From Chloroflexota bacterium (lineage in GTDB: Bacteria > Chloroflexota > Chloroflexia > Chloroheliales > Chloroheliaceae): DNA of 64,000 bases. A program made the translations under genes and the position numbers. The notes under the pieces were generated by a model. That model made no database searches, was not told the DNA's origin, and saw nothing but the letters and a program-made list of their open reading frames with translations. The stretch lies in NCBI GenBank assembly GCA_028287745.1, contig JAQBPB010000083.1, positions 33,451-97,450 of the forward strand, given 5' to 3'. Positions 1 to 9,006 of the stretch are shown here, in pieces (position 1 is the first letter of the stretch; the number at the start of each line of letters is the position of its first letter).

Positions 1-118
1 GGACGCTTTATTGAAAAAAATTCAATATTTAAATCAACTCAGCAAAGCCACCATGGCCTCGGCTTTAATCCTGTACGAATCCAATAAACCCAACTAACAA
101 CCAAAAGCTTTTGAAAAA

Positions 119-1333
119 CTACTTTAGCAAAGACCGGTAAAGGTCAAGTGTCTGTTGGGCAATGGAGGCCCAGCTAAAGTGTTCCTCTACCCGCTTGCGG
201 CCATTCAGGCCAAAGGTCGTGCGCAAGTTCTCGTCCAGGGCCACGGTATTAATCGCCTGGGCCAATTCGTGAGCGAAACTGGCCGGGTCTACCGGGTCAA
301 AAGTGCCTTCTTTAAGTTGCAGGTCAACCAGCAGCCCGGTTTCACCCGGCACCACCACCTCTTTGATACCCCCAACCGCCGAGGCTACTACCGCCGTTTC
401 ACAGGCCATCGCTTCCAGGTTAATAATGCCGAACGGCTCGTAGACCGATGGACAGCAAAATACCGCCGCATTTGAGTAAAACTGAATCGCATCGGAGCGG
501 GATACCATTTCCTGGATCCAGATTACGTCCTTGCGGGTGGCGCTGACCTCCTGAATGCGCGCAGTCATTTCCTGGCCGATTTCAACCGTATCCGGTGCTC
601 CGGCGCATAAGACAACTTGCAGCGAGGAATCAATATCCGGGATGGCATTGACCAGGTGAATGATACCCTTCTGGCGGGTTATCCGGCCGACAAACAGCAC
701 GTAAGGCCGGGTAGGGTCCACCCCGTACCGTACCAGGGCATCTACATCCGTCGTCTTGCGGTACTGTTCCAGGTCTATACCGTTATAGATTACATGGACT
801 TTTTCCGGCGCTACATCAAAAAGCCGCAAAACGTCGTCACGGGTTTCTTTGGAGACCGCGATTACCGCGTCGGACTGCTCTATAGCGGTCTTTTCCATCC
901 AGGCGCTCAGGTAATAGGCGTTGCCCAACTGCTCGACCTTCCAGGGACGCAGCGGCTCAAGTGAGTGGATGGTCAGGACGGAAGGCACTCCCCATAACTT
1001 GCCGGTCAACAAACCGGCCATGTCGGTATACCAGGTATGGCAATGTACAATGTCACCGTCAAAATTGTCTTTGGTCATTGCCAGGTTGCGGGCAAAAGCG
1101 TCCACCGCCCCTACAAAACGCGGGTCGGTATTTTTCTTTACCTCGTCCCACATTCCGTAGCCTTTGACCGTCAGATTACCCTCCTGGACAGCTTGATCGC
1201 CAAAGCAGCGCACCTCAACCGGCACCAGCCGGGCCAGTTCGCGGCAAAGATACTCAACATGCACCCCAGCCCCGCCATAAACATTGGGGGGGTATTCTTT
1301 GGTGAAGATGCCCACTTTTTTCAACTCAGCCAT
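119..1333 (-). CDS. glgA: Glycogen synthase, ADP-glucose type (GT4 family)
   Basis: Cytoplasmic glycosyltransferase predicted to add glucose from ADP-glucose to the growing alpha-1,4-glucan. The N-terminus carries the glucan-side loop KEYPPNVYGGAGVHVEY, and the C-terminal half has the donor-site segments GRITRQKG and EPFGIINLE (E-x7-E), as in the actinobacterial-type GlgA of the GT4 family (about 400 residues). I chose ATG at 1333 (MAELKKVGIF) because AAAGGG lies 6 bases before it; a GTG at 1351 would add six residues but lies on that Shine-Dalgarno. It is the last gene of malQ-glgC-glgA, 114 bases after glgC. Family assignment is firm. A maltose-1-phosphate-forming activity (GlgM-like) is known for some relatives and cannot be excluded. 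Confidence 0.93.
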   Translation of the reverse strand: MAELKKVGIFTKEYPPNVYGGAGVHVEYLCRELARLVPVEVRCFGDQAVQEGNLTVKGYGMWDEVKKNTDPRFVGAVDAFARNLAMTKDNFDGDIVHCHTWYTDMAGLLTGKLWGVPSVLTIHSLEPLRPWKVEQLGNAYYLSAWMEKTAIEQSDAVIAVSKETRDDVLRLFDVAPEKVHVIYNGIDLEQYRKTTDVDALVRYGVDPTRPYVLFVGRITRQKGIIHLVNAIPDIDSSLQVVLCAGAPDTVEIGQEMTARIQEVSATRKDVIWIQEMVSRSDAIQFYSNAAVFCCPSVYEPFGIINLEAMACETAVVASAVGGIKEVVVPGETGLLVDLQLKEGTFDPVDPASFAHELAQAINTVALDENLRTTFGLNGRKRVEEHFSWASIAQQTLDLYRSLLK

Positions 1334-1447
1334 TAAAATCCCTTTCACCACAACTTCCCAGGCGTCAATTATTCTTTAAGGAAGCCCCCGCTTTAATTCC
1401 GGACGCTTCCTTTTAGCCGCCTCCCGGCTTTGTAATTCGTGCTAAGG

Positions 1448-2767
1448 TTACCTGCTGTCGCCGGAGCGAACCCGGTCGCGGGGGTCAGCCTGTGCAATCT
1501 GGACGGTTTCGCCGGTAGGTATCTCCAGGTCGGGGAAATCGGAAGGCTTCAGGTCGGTACCAACCTTGACGTTGCGGCCCATTTTTAGGCCTGCCGGTAA
1601 GTGCGACCGCTTGCCAATAATGCTCAGTCCGGTGTTCAGGCGGCCCGGCTCTAATTTATTGGGCGTATTATCGTCACCAAGTCCAAGCTGGCTGTCCGGC
1701 CCAATGATGACCTCTTTATCGATGACCATGCGGTCCAGGACGCTGTTCCGGCCAATTACGGTATCAAACATAATAATCGAGTCCCGGACGATAGCGCCTT
1801 CCTCCACGATTACCCCCGGTGACAGGACACTATGGATAACCTGGCCGTAAATCTGGCAACCGTGTGAAACCATGCTGCGCTCCACTTTAGCTTTGGGGCC
1901 GATAATCGCGGAAGGGCGTTCCTCGCTCTTGGTATAAATAACCCAGTTCCGCTCGTAAAGGTCTACCGCCGGGGGGTCTTCCAGCAGTTCCATGTTGGCT
2001 TCCCAGTATGATTGGACCGTACCGACATCCCGCCAGTAATCCAGGAAGGAGTAGGCGTAAACTTTATCTCCATCATTAAGCATCTGGGGAATAATATTGT
2101 GACCAAAGTCGTGCTGGCTGTTCGCGTTCTGGGCATCACGGAGCAGGCGGTCAACCAGGACATCCTTTTTGAACACATAGATGCCCATGGAAACCAGGTT
2201 ACTCTTGGGCTGTTTAGGTTTTTCCTGGAAATCAACCACCCTTCCGGCCTCATCGGCGGTGACAATACCAAACCGGTGAGCTTCTTCAATCGGGATATGC
2301 ATAACGCCGACCGTTACATCGGCCTCATTTTTAGCATGAAGGTCAATCATCGGGCGGTAATCCATTTTATAAATATGGTCGCCACCCAGGATTAAAACCG
2401 TTTCGCACTTTAAATTAGCCAGTTCGCTAATATTCTGGTAGACCGCATCGGCGGTACCCCGGTACCAATCGGCATCTTTCCGGCCCAGGTAAGGCGAAAC
2501 CATGCGCACGCCGCCATGCAGCCGGTCAAGGTCCCAGGGGCGGCCAATACCAATATGGTCATGCAAAGAACTTGGCCGGTATTGTGTTAACACCAGGATG
2601 TCATTCAACCCGGAATTAACACAGTTACTCAGGGCAAAGTCAATAATGCGGTATTTCCCAGCAAAAGGTACGGCCGGTTTAGCCCGTTTTTCGGAAAATA
2701 TACTCAATCGCTCGCCCTGACCACCCGCCAGAATTATGGTAATTGTACTTATATTCGGCCTGCTCAT
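1448..2767 (-). CDS. glgC: Glucose-1-phosphate adenylyltransferase
   Basis: Makes ADP-glucose from glucose-1-phosphate and ATP, the committed step of glycogen synthesis. The nucleotidyltransferase domain begins with ILAGGQGERL and includes RAKPAVPFAGKYRIIDF, the WYRGTADAVYQN loop, GGDHIYKMDYRPM and FQEKPKQP. A left-handed beta-helix domain follows from about residue 300, rich in hexapeptides. The length of 439 residues is usual for bacterial GlgC. ATG at 2767 is chosen because AAGGAGG lies 7 bases upstream; a TTG two codons earlier is less likely. It starts 24 bases after malQ and precedes glgA, so the three are probably cotranscribed. Allosteric control is expected from the family but cannot be read from the sequence. 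Confidence 0.96.
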   Translation of the reverse strand: MSRPNISTITIILAGGQGERLSIFSEKRAKPAVPFAGKYRIIDFALSNCVNSGLNDILVLTQYRPSSLHDHIGIGRPWDLDRLHGGVRMVSPYLGRKDADWYRGTADAVYQNISELANLKCETVLILGGDHIYKMDYRPMIDLHAKNEADVTVGVMHIPIEEAHRFGIVTADEAGRVVDFQEKPKQPKSNLVSMGIYVFKKDVLVDRLLRDAQNANSQHDFGHNIIPQMLNDGDKVYAYSFLDYWRDVGTVQSYWEANMELLEDPPAVDLYERNWVIYTKSEERPSAIIGPKAKVERSMVSHGCQIYGQVIHSVLSPGVIVEEGAIVRDSIIMFDTVIGRNSVLDRMVIDKEVIIGPDSQLGLGDDNTPNKLEPGRLNTGLSIIGKRSHLPAGLKMGRNVKVGTDLKPSDFPDLEIPTGETVQIAQADPRDRVRSGDSR

Positions 2768-2791
2768 GCACAAACCTCCTTGTATGAATTA

Positions 2792-4321
2792 TTACTTTGA
2801 TGGCACATACCGGGCAAAACGTACCGTAATATCGTAAAGCCACGTCCTAAGCTCTTCTGAAAGAGCGCCTGGTTGGTAGCGCCAGCCCCAGTTCCCACCG
2901 GCCTGGCCGGGTAAGTTCATCCGCCCTTCGGTGCCTAACCCTAACAAATCCTGGAGGGGTACAATAGCCATTCCGGCAACCGAAGCCCAGGCTAGCCGGA
3001 CCATTTTCCAGGCTACCTGAGGTGGTGTAATATTCTGAAGCAAATCCGAGTCCAGGTACGCCAACACGCTTGCTTTTTCGCGGTCCGAGGCGGTCTCAAA
3101 CCAGCTGGCCGTGGTATCGTTGTCGTGAGTGCCGGTATATACGACAGTTTCCGGGACAAAATTGTGCGGCAAGTAAGGATCGGTCGCGTCCGTTTCAAAG
3201 GCGCCGAAAGCAAATTGCAGAACTCGCATTCCCCACAGTCCAGCGCCAAGCCGCATTCCCACCACCTCCGGGGTAATTACACCCAGGTCTTCCGCGATGA
3301 TCGGTTTTTCACCTAAAGTCTGATAGATCGATTGGAAGAAATTCAGACCCGGCCCTTTTACCCACTTGCCATTGATGGCGGTTTCTTCGTGGGCCGGGAC
3401 TTCCCAGTAAGCTTCAAAACCCCGGAAGTGGTCCAACCGGACTATATCAACCAGCCTGTAGATAGCTTTAAAGCGTTCGACCCACCATGCATAATTATCA
3501 CGGCCCATTACCTCCCAACGATATAGCGGGTTGCCCCAGCGCTGGCCGGTCGGGCTGAAATAATCCGGTGGAACCCCGGCTATAACCGTCGGATTACCAT
3601 GTTCATCCAGGTAAAACAGGTCAGGGTGCTGCCAGACATCGGCACTGTCATATGCGACAAAGATTGGAATATCCCCGACTATCTGGATACCCCGCTCATT
3701 GGCATATTGCTTGAGGTTCAGCCATTGCTGGAAGAATAAAAATTGAATGTATTTCTGAAAGGCGATTGGTTCGCTTAATTTCTCACGCCAGCCGGCGAGG
3801 GCTTCCGGTCTCCGCAGGGCCAGCCCTTCATCCCAATGGTTCCAGGACACCCCGCCGTGAGCGGATTTGGCAGCCATAAACAGGGCGTAATCCTCCAACC
3901 AGGCCGCATTTTCCTTTTCAAAATCAGCCAGGCGGGCTTTTCCATGGTTGCCCGCCCGCTCCTTGAACCGCGCGTAAGACCGCTGTAAGAGGGCCATTTT
4001 CCAATCGATTACCCGGCCAAAATCAACCCGGTCATTTGGAAAGTCCGGCTTATCGGCCAGGTCGGTTTCGGAGAGTAAAGCCTGGCTGTGTAGAATATCT
4101 GGACTGATTAAGAGTGCGTTACCGGCAAAAGCGGAAAAAGCCGCGTATGGTGAGTCACCGTAGCCCGTTGGGGCCAGCGGCAAGATTTGCCAGAGGCGCT
4201 GGCCGGTTTGCTGGAGAAAATCTACAAAGCGGTAAGCCTCGGCACCAAGGTCACCAATTCCATAGGGGCCTGGAAAACTGGTTGGGTGGAGCAGGATACC
4301 ACCAGAACGTTCGAATTTCAT
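2792..4321 (-). CDS. malQ: 4-alpha-glucanotransferase (amylomaltase, GH77)
   Basis: Transfers alpha-1,4-glucan segments between maltodextrins and releases glucose. The three GH77 catalytic acidic residues can be located: Asp in VRLDHFRGFEAYW (nucleophile), Glu in IIAEDLGV (acid/base) and Asp in GTHDNDT (transition-state stabiliser). The early LHPTSFPGPYGIGDLG segment and about 509 residues also fit. ATG at 4321 (MKFERSGG) is preferred, with GGAGAGG nine bases before it, over an ATG seven codons upstream. First gene of the malQ-glgC-glgA operon. The pairing suggests that synthesis and remodelling of storage glucan are coordinated; no branching enzyme or phosphorylase is in the window. Confidence 0.95.
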   Translation of the reverse strand: MKFERSGGILLHPTSFPGPYGIGDLGAEAYRFVDFLQQTGQRLWQILPLAPTGYGDSPYAAFSAFAGNALLISPDILHSQALLSETDLADKPDFPNDRVDFGRVIDWKMALLQRSYARFKERAGNHGKARLADFEKENAAWLEDYALFMAAKSAHGGVSWNHWDEGLALRRPEALAGWREKLSEPIAFQKYIQFLFFQQWLNLKQYANERGIQIVGDIPIFVAYDSADVWQHPDLFYLDEHGNPTVIAGVPPDYFSPTGQRWGNPLYRWEVMGRDNYAWWVERFKAIYRLVDIVRLDHFRGFEAYWEVPAHEETAINGKWVKGPGLNFFQSIYQTLGEKPIIAEDLGVITPEVVGMRLGAGLWGMRVLQFAFGAFETDATDPYLPHNFVPETVVYTGTHDNDTTASWFETASDREKASVLAYLDSDLLQNITPPQVAWKMVRLAWASVAGMAIVPLQDLLGLGTEGRMNLPGQAGGNWGWRYQPGALSEELRTWLYDITVRFARYVPSK

Positions 4322-4456
4322 GCGTGAGAACCTCTCCATCACTAATTTAGATTTTTGCCCATTTACGCTTGCTTAAAAAATCGATCCGGTAGATATCGAC
4401 CTGAACGAATGGCGTAAAGATAAGCTAAAACGATTTTCCTGCTGCTGTTATTAGTT

Positions 4457-4481
4457 TATCAAAAAGAAAGGCTTTTTGATA
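4457..4481 (-). terminator. Hairpin terminator between the MutS-like gene and malQ
   Basis: A perfect 10-bp stem (TATCAAAAAG pairing with CTTTTTGATA, 5-base loop) lies 40 bases after the MutS-like stop. It probably ends that transcript and separates it from the glycogen operon. The stem itself is A/T-rich and no separate U-tract follows. Confidence 0.6.
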
Positions 4482-4520
4482 GCCACAAAACCTGGAAATT
4501 CAAGCAGTTTCAATTCAAAA

Positions 4521-6257
4521 TTATTCTTCGGGAGTAATAAGGCCGCGTTCGCGCAGGGTCCGGGTAATCTGAGGCAGGCTTAGCCCATGCTGCCGGGCCA
4601 GTTCGGCGGCGTTCGCCAGCGCCCGGGGTAAACCCGGAATAATTTTATAGGTTGGATTAAAGGCCGAGCCATTCTCAACCGGGGCGGAAGCTACCGCTAC
4701 CAGGCTGACAATACCACCGCCCGAGGCTATGTCCAGGGCGGTATCTTCTAGCAATTCGTGAAGGTGAGTCACAAATATGGCCCGGGCCCCTAATAATTTT
4801 AGCCCGGCCAGCAGGTCTTTCCCCAGCGAGCGGGCCGAGATGTGGTCCGTGCCGGTAAGCGGTTCGTTTAGCAGGATAAGGCTGTTACAACTGGCTTGCC
4901 GGAATAAATTGGACAGGCTTTTCAACTCCTGGGCCAGGCGGCCGCCGCTGGCTTCTGCTCGTTCTTCCCTGGCAAAATGGGTGAATATAGCGTCTACCGG
5001 GCTGAACCGGGCCGCCGTAGCCGGTACGGGCAGTCCGGCCTGGAAAAGCACCTGGGCCTGGCCGACGGCCCTGGTATAGGTGGTTTTGCCACCGCTGTTG
5101 GGGCCGGTAACTATAAAGATATGGCTGCTGGCCGAAAATTCAACCTCGTTGGGCACAACTTCGGCCTGGCGTTTAAGCCCCTTCAAGCGCAAAGCCAGGT
5201 CCAGGCTATAGAGCCCGCTGGCTTTACCGGCATTTTCGGCGGCGGGCTCTATAGCCGGGCGGCAAAGGGCTAAACCGGCCTGGTCCATCTCCTTTACCAG
5301 CCGGACCGCTCCCAGGTAAAAGGCTATTTCCGGCCCAAGCGCGGCCAACCAGGCGCTGCTTACTTTGGTGTAACGGGCCAGCGTTTCCGCCACCGGGCGG
5401 GCCACTTTTTCCAGAATCCGGTCAAGTTCGCGGAATAGTTCGTGTTCGGGAGTATTTGGCCGGTTATCGTTGGCCGGGTAGAGGTTTCGGCTGCTGCGTT
5501 GCGCTTCGGCGGCAGCCCGGTCCCCCAGCAAGCGTTGTAACAAAGTACCTTTGCCGCTGAACCGTTCCTGGTTTACCGAGACAATGGTTGCCGACTCAGG
5601 CCGGAGTTGCGCATCCAGGTTTATACCGAGCGTAATGCTGCTGGCTTCGCGCAGGCTGGCCCGCAACCGGGGCAATTCGGCCGCCAGGCCCTGGTAAACG
5701 GACTCATTACGCACCCGCTGCAAACCCGACCTTAGACCCAGCAACCCGGTCGAACTGTTAGAAGCAGTTCCCTGGTAACTTCCCAGGGCTGACCAGAGTC
5801 CTTCCACGCAATTAACATAGATTTCCAGTTCAGCCAGCCGCCCGACCACCTGTGGCAGCGGTTGGGTTTCGCCCCACTGTTTGGTACGGCCTACCATAGC
5901 CAGCTCGGTTAAATTGGGCAGGGCCAGGCTGAATTGCTGAACTATCCCCGGCAGCCTTAGCAGCTCGTACAACACATCCTGACGGTAGCTTATTACCACC
6001 GGGTCGGAGTTAAGTTCTCCCAGCACCGCACTGACCGTCCGGGAATGCCGCCCGTCAATATCCAGGGCCCGGATAATTGAAGTTAGGCCCAGGTCGGCTT
6101 CATCCGGCAGCACTCTTGTGTTACCGGCCTCCGGCGCGTACCCCGCCGGTCTTAGCAAACTGAGCTTAATTTCTTCGATTGTGGCGCCGGTTGGCTGGTC
6201 TGCCCCCCCTTTATGGTGGGAGTCTTGCTTTAAATTTGAATCCGTAACTCGCGCCAT
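4521..6257 (-). CDS. MutS-family ATPase without mismatch-recognition domain
   Basis: A 578-residue protein with the MutS core (lever/clamp-like helices, about 55-360) and C-terminal ABC-type ATPase (about 365-510). Walker A is GPNSGGKTT (385-393), then SGGRLAQEL (signature region), Walker B ILLNEPLTGT (461-470) and the H-loop VTHLHEL. The N-terminal mismatch-reading domain of true MutS is absent, as is an Smr nuclease domain, so this is one of the MutS-like proteins of uncertain role and not the repair protein itself. The usual Walker B Asp before the catalytic Glu is Asn (LLNEP). ATG at 6257 has AAAGGGAG five bases upstream. Monocistronic by context: a terminator follows and a divergent gene precedes it. 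Confidence 0.8.
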   Translation of the reverse strand: MARVTDSNLKQDSHHKGGADQPTGATIEEIKLSLLRPAGYAPEAGNTRVLPDEADLGLTSIIRALDIDGRHSRTVSAVLGELNSDPVVISYRQDVLYELLRLPGIVQQFSLALPNLTELAMVGRTKQWGETQPLPQVVGRLAELEIYVNCVEGLWSALGSYQGTASNSSTGLLGLRSGLQRVRNESVYQGLAAELPRLRASLREASSITLGINLDAQLRPESATIVSVNQERFSGKGTLLQRLLGDRAAAEAQRSSRNLYPANDNRPNTPEHELFRELDRILEKVARPVAETLARYTKVSSAWLAALGPEIAFYLGAVRLVKEMDQAGLALCRPAIEPAAENAGKASGLYSLDLALRLKGLKRQAEVVPNEVEFSASSHIFIVTGPNSGGKTTYTRAVGQAQVLFQAGLPVPATAARFSPVDAIFTHFAREERAEASGGRLAQELKSLSNLFRQASCNSLILLNEPLTGTDHISARSLGKDLLAGLKLLGARAIFVTHLHELLEDTALDIASGGGIVSLVAVASAPVENGSAFNPTYKIIPGLPRALANAAELARQHGLSLPQITRTLRERGLITPEE

Positions 6258-6427
6258 TGCTGCTCCCTTTAAAATACTACAGGGTGTGATTATGGGTTGC
6301 GGGTCTATGGCTTGTCAATTAAAAAGGCAACTCTGGTATAGCTTATGCAATTGGGCATAATGGGCCTAATTTCAAAGCCCGGTACTACATTTATGTTTTA
6401 TTGTCATTTGCAAAGGGAGGGACAAAG

Positions 6428-6742
6428 ATGCCCAAGAATCAAGGGAACGCGCACGGAGAACATTTTTCTGAAGCTGATCAGGAAATTGACGAGCAGCGAA
6501 ACCATAATCGTTCGAAAGGCCGCCAGCACTTCCCGGCGGATACCACTCAAAAAGCCGGTGGGCACAGTGACCGCACGGCCAGCGCCCGCAACGATACGCC
6601 GGGCAAGATGCATGAGTTCCGCGACGACTCCAATGATGACGACCAAAACCGCCACAATAAATCCCAGGACGAGGGCGGCATGCAGGGTGACAGCCGCAAC
6701 TCCGGGGGCCACCAGGGCGGGCGCAACCAGCCGAATAGTTAA
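6428..6742 (+). CDS. Small highly hydrophilic protein, probably disordered
   Basis: A 104-residue protein with almost no hydrophobic or aromatic residues, dominated by Asn, Asp, Gln, Gly, His, Arg and Ser. Short Gly-rich patches (KAGGHSDRT, DEGGMQGD, SGGHQGGRNQ) suggest an extended chain. It is most likely real because ATG 6428 follows a strong AAAGGGAGG seven bases upstream and a hairpin follows the stop by four bases. The composition recalls hydrophilin or stress-induced Gly-rich small proteins, but I see no clear KGG repeat and assign no function. It is transcribed divergently from the MutS-like gene. Confidence 0.6.
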   Translation: MPKNQGNAHGEHFSEADQEIDEQRNHNRSKGRQHFPADTTQKAGGHSDRTASARNDTPGKMHEFRDDSNDDDQNRHNKSQDEGGMQGDSRNSGGHQGGRNQPNS

Positions 6743-6745
6743 AAG

Positions 6746-6778
6746 CCCTGGTTTAACCCGCATACCGGGTGACCAGGG
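6746..6778 (+). terminator. Hairpin after the small hydrophilic gene
   Basis: CCCTGGT pairs with ACCAGGG, with an inner ACCCG/CGGGT stem, starting 4 bases after the stop codon at 6742. No long U-run follows, so termination may be partial. Confidence 0.5.
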
Positions 6779-6800
6779 GTTAATAGACCTGCAAAATTAG

Positions 6801-6897
6801 TTAAGAAAAAACGACTTCCACCTCCTTGCCGCGAAACTTCGGGTTAGCCCGGATTGGTCAGCGACAACATAATGAGGCGAAAGTCGTTTTAACTTAA
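6801..6897. repeat. 97-bp imperfect inverted repeat with inner hairpin
   Basis: The outer arms 6801-6817 and 6881-6897 are complementary at 15 of 17 positions (core AAAACGACTT / AAGTCGTTTT). An inner CGGG-TTAG-CCCG hairpin sits at about 6840-6851. On the minus strand the right arm is followed by a run of six T, so it could be the terminator of the XRE-TPR gene, which ends at 6910. The unusually long structured loop would also fit a small mobile repeat. Confidence 0.5.
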
Positions 6898-6909
6898 TGG
6901 GAAAGTATT

Positions 6910-8367
6910 TTAGGAACCGCTTCGTCCTTTGCCGGTGGAAAGGCGGTAGGCCCGTTCCATCAGGTCAAGCGATTTTTGAGTATCGTTCCAATCCTTCAGA
7001 CGACGCCCGTAGCTATAGTAAACTTCGGCCAGCAGCCGGACCGGGGTCAAGTCCTCGCCATTTTCGATTTGAGTTAAAGTTTCAATCGCTTTCTGGTAAA
7101 AATCTTCCGAAGCTTGCTGCTGTCCCTGGTCCGCCTTCAGTTCGGCCGCCACCTGGTAATACTGCCCGAGCAGGGCTGTATCCTGGCAGCTGGCTTCTTC
7201 CTGCAACCTTGAGGCCCGGTCCAGGAATTCGGAAGCAACCTGAAGATCGTTCTTACGGTGATGAATCGTAGCCAGCAGTACCAGGGCATTTAATTCCTGG
7301 CAGCGATCCTCCCCTTTAATTTCCCCTGTCAAACTTAAAGCAAGGTGGGCCACCTCTCCGGCCTGGTCGTAATCTTTTGCCTGAACCTGCAACTGGGCTA
7401 AACTTAAACAGGTCTTTTGTAATATAACTTGCTCTTCTTTAAGCTCATAAATCTGAATACTTCGCCCAAAATAAAGGCTGGCACGTTGGAAATCACCCTG
7501 CTCGCTGAGGGTGGTGGCGCGCTTGTAGAAGTAATCGGCTTGCTGGGCGTGATTATTTTTTTCAGCTAAATCCAGGGCCTTCTGGAAATAGTCCTGGGCC
7601 TGTTCAAGGTCGTTGAGCAAGCGATAGCAATTGGCCGCCCCGGCTAGTAATTTCCAGCGCAGGTTGGGGCTGCTACTATTAGAAAGTGCTTCCAGCCCCT
7701 GGGTGTAATGGTTTAAGGCGCTCATTACCTGGCGGCTGCGGGTCGTAGCTTCACCCAATTCATATTCGATCAGGGCGGCTAACTCCGGCTCCGGGTTATT
7801 GTAATCACTTTCACCCTGGTATTGCTGGGCTTCCTGAAGAGCCTGTAAGGCTTCCTGAGTGTTTCCATTTTGGTTATGGTACTTGCCCAGCAGATAATGG
7901 TAGCGAGCGCGGTCAGGCTGGCTCAGGCGGGAAAGTCCCAATCCTACCTGTTCCAGAATCTGGAAAGCCTGCTCATTGGGAGCATGTTCCAGGTAAACCT
8001 GGGCCGCTAACAAACTCTGGCGCAGTTCAAGAGCCCGGGCCTGCTCTTCATCCAGAGCATCGTCCAGGTTTTGGCCACTCGGAGGCCGCAAGAAATAATC
8101 CGTGGATTTTCCAAGCAAGTTTGCTAACTGGTCCAGAGTATTCAAGGTTGGTCTGGTTTTACCGAGTTCAAGGGAAGATAAATAAGCTGAAGTAAAAAGA
8201 CCTGAGCTAAGATCTCGTTGAGAAATTTTCTTCTCCACTCTCGCCCGACGAATCCGTTCACCGAGTACTTCCAGGTTTATGCTCTTAAGCTGTTGATGAC
8301 GTGAGGCGCTATCCTTTTGAGCAGGTTGAGGATTAGCATTCTCAGGGTTATTAGATTTAACAGGCAT
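6910..8367 (-). CDS. XRE-family regulator with TPR repeats
   Basis: A 485-residue cytoplasmic protein. An XRE/Cro-type helix-turn-helix lies at about residues 35-93 (LGERIRRARVEKKISQRDLS...YLSSLELGKTRPTLNTL). It is followed by about ten tetratricopeptide-like helical hairpins over residues 110-480, such as YHYLLGKYHNQNGNTQEALQ and DLEQAQDYFQKALDLAEKN. This layout fits regulators whose TPR domain senses a peptide or partner protein, but no secreted peptide gene is obvious nearby. No good Shine-Dalgarno precedes ATG 8367; instead a 12-codon upstream ORF ends 9 bases before it. No partner gene is adjacent, so the target is unknown. Confidence 0.85.
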   Translation of the reverse strand: MPVKSNNPENANPQPAQKDSASRHQQLKSINLEVLGERIRRARVEKKISQRDLSSGLFTSAYLSSLELGKTRPTLNTLDQLANLLGKSTDYFLRPPSGQNLDDALDEEQARALELRQSLLAAQVYLEHAPNEQAFQILEQVGLGLSRLSQPDRARYHYLLGKYHNQNGNTQEALQALQEAQQYQGESDYNNPEPELAALIEYELGEATTRSRQVMSALNHYTQGLEALSNSSSPNLRWKLLAGAANCYRLLNDLEQAQDYFQKALDLAEKNNHAQQADYFYKRATTLSEQGDFQRASLYFGRSIQIYELKEEQVILQKTCLSLAQLQVQAKDYDQAGEVAHLALSLTGEIKGEDRCQELNALVLLATIHHRKNDLQVASEFLDRASRLQEEASCQDTALLGQYYQVAAELKADQGQQQASEDFYQKAIETLTQIENGEDLTPVRLLAEVYYSYGRRLKDWNDTQKSLDLMERAYRLSTGKGRSGS

Positions 8368-8376
8368 ATTATTAAG

Positions 8377-8415
8377 TCATTCCACGTTTAAGCAGTAACG
8401 TCGGATTGACCACAT
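8377..8415 (-). CDS. Possible 12-codon leader ORF upstream of the XRE-TPR gene
   Basis: Reading minus from ATG 8415 gives MWSIRRYCLNVE and a TGA at 8379-8377, nine bases before the regulator's ATG. GAGGA lies seven bases before this ATG, whereas the regulator's own start lacks a Shine-Dalgarno. Translation of the regulator may therefore depend on reinitiation after this short ORF. The peptide itself is not recognised; this could be chance. Confidence 0.35.
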   Translation of the reverse strand: MWSIRRYCLNVE

Positions 8416-9006
8416 CGTCCTTTCCTCAAGTACAATATTATTAACTTCACAACGAACTGCAATACTACTGGATGTTATATCTTTTTAAAATATAACAAGC
8501 TAATTATTCTCGAAATAGCCGAACCCAAAGTAAACCAATTACTTTATTGTACTAATTTATCACAAGTTGACTTATTATTCAATAACGAATTTATTAATGC
8601 CACTTTTAATATCTCGTGTTCATTATATATCGGTTTTTAGGTGAAAATAAGTAGTTTTATGACTATTTATCAATATTCTGCTTTATCAACTATTAAAATC
8701 CTGGTTTCTATTAAAAATAGTAGAGGTTATTTCTATTAATCAGTGGTCTATTTATATAAATAATGTGGCTATTAAGGGATTTTAAGTTACTTCCCTTCAT
8801 CAATATGGTATAGGATTTGTCAATGTTTGCCATTATAAATCTTAATCAGCTCAAAATTAGATAATGCAAGAACTGGTTGCTATATTTCGGCTCTTGCATT
8901 ATTATCATTTTTAACTATATTAAATAATAATGTTTAGTATTTTATCCAAGAGTTAAGGTTGTTGAAATTTGACCATTTTAAATTATTTATATTAAATGTT
9001 GTTAAT
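8416..9006. other. A/T-rich intergenic region with one hairpin
   Basis: About 590 bases, strongly A/T-rich compared with its neighbours, between the XRE-TPR gene and the MFS gene. No ORF with a ribosome binding site is visible. A palindrome (GTTATAT...ATATAAC) occupies 8474-8496 and could be an operator for the XRE promoter. Otherwise I see nothing definite. Confidence 0.5.
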
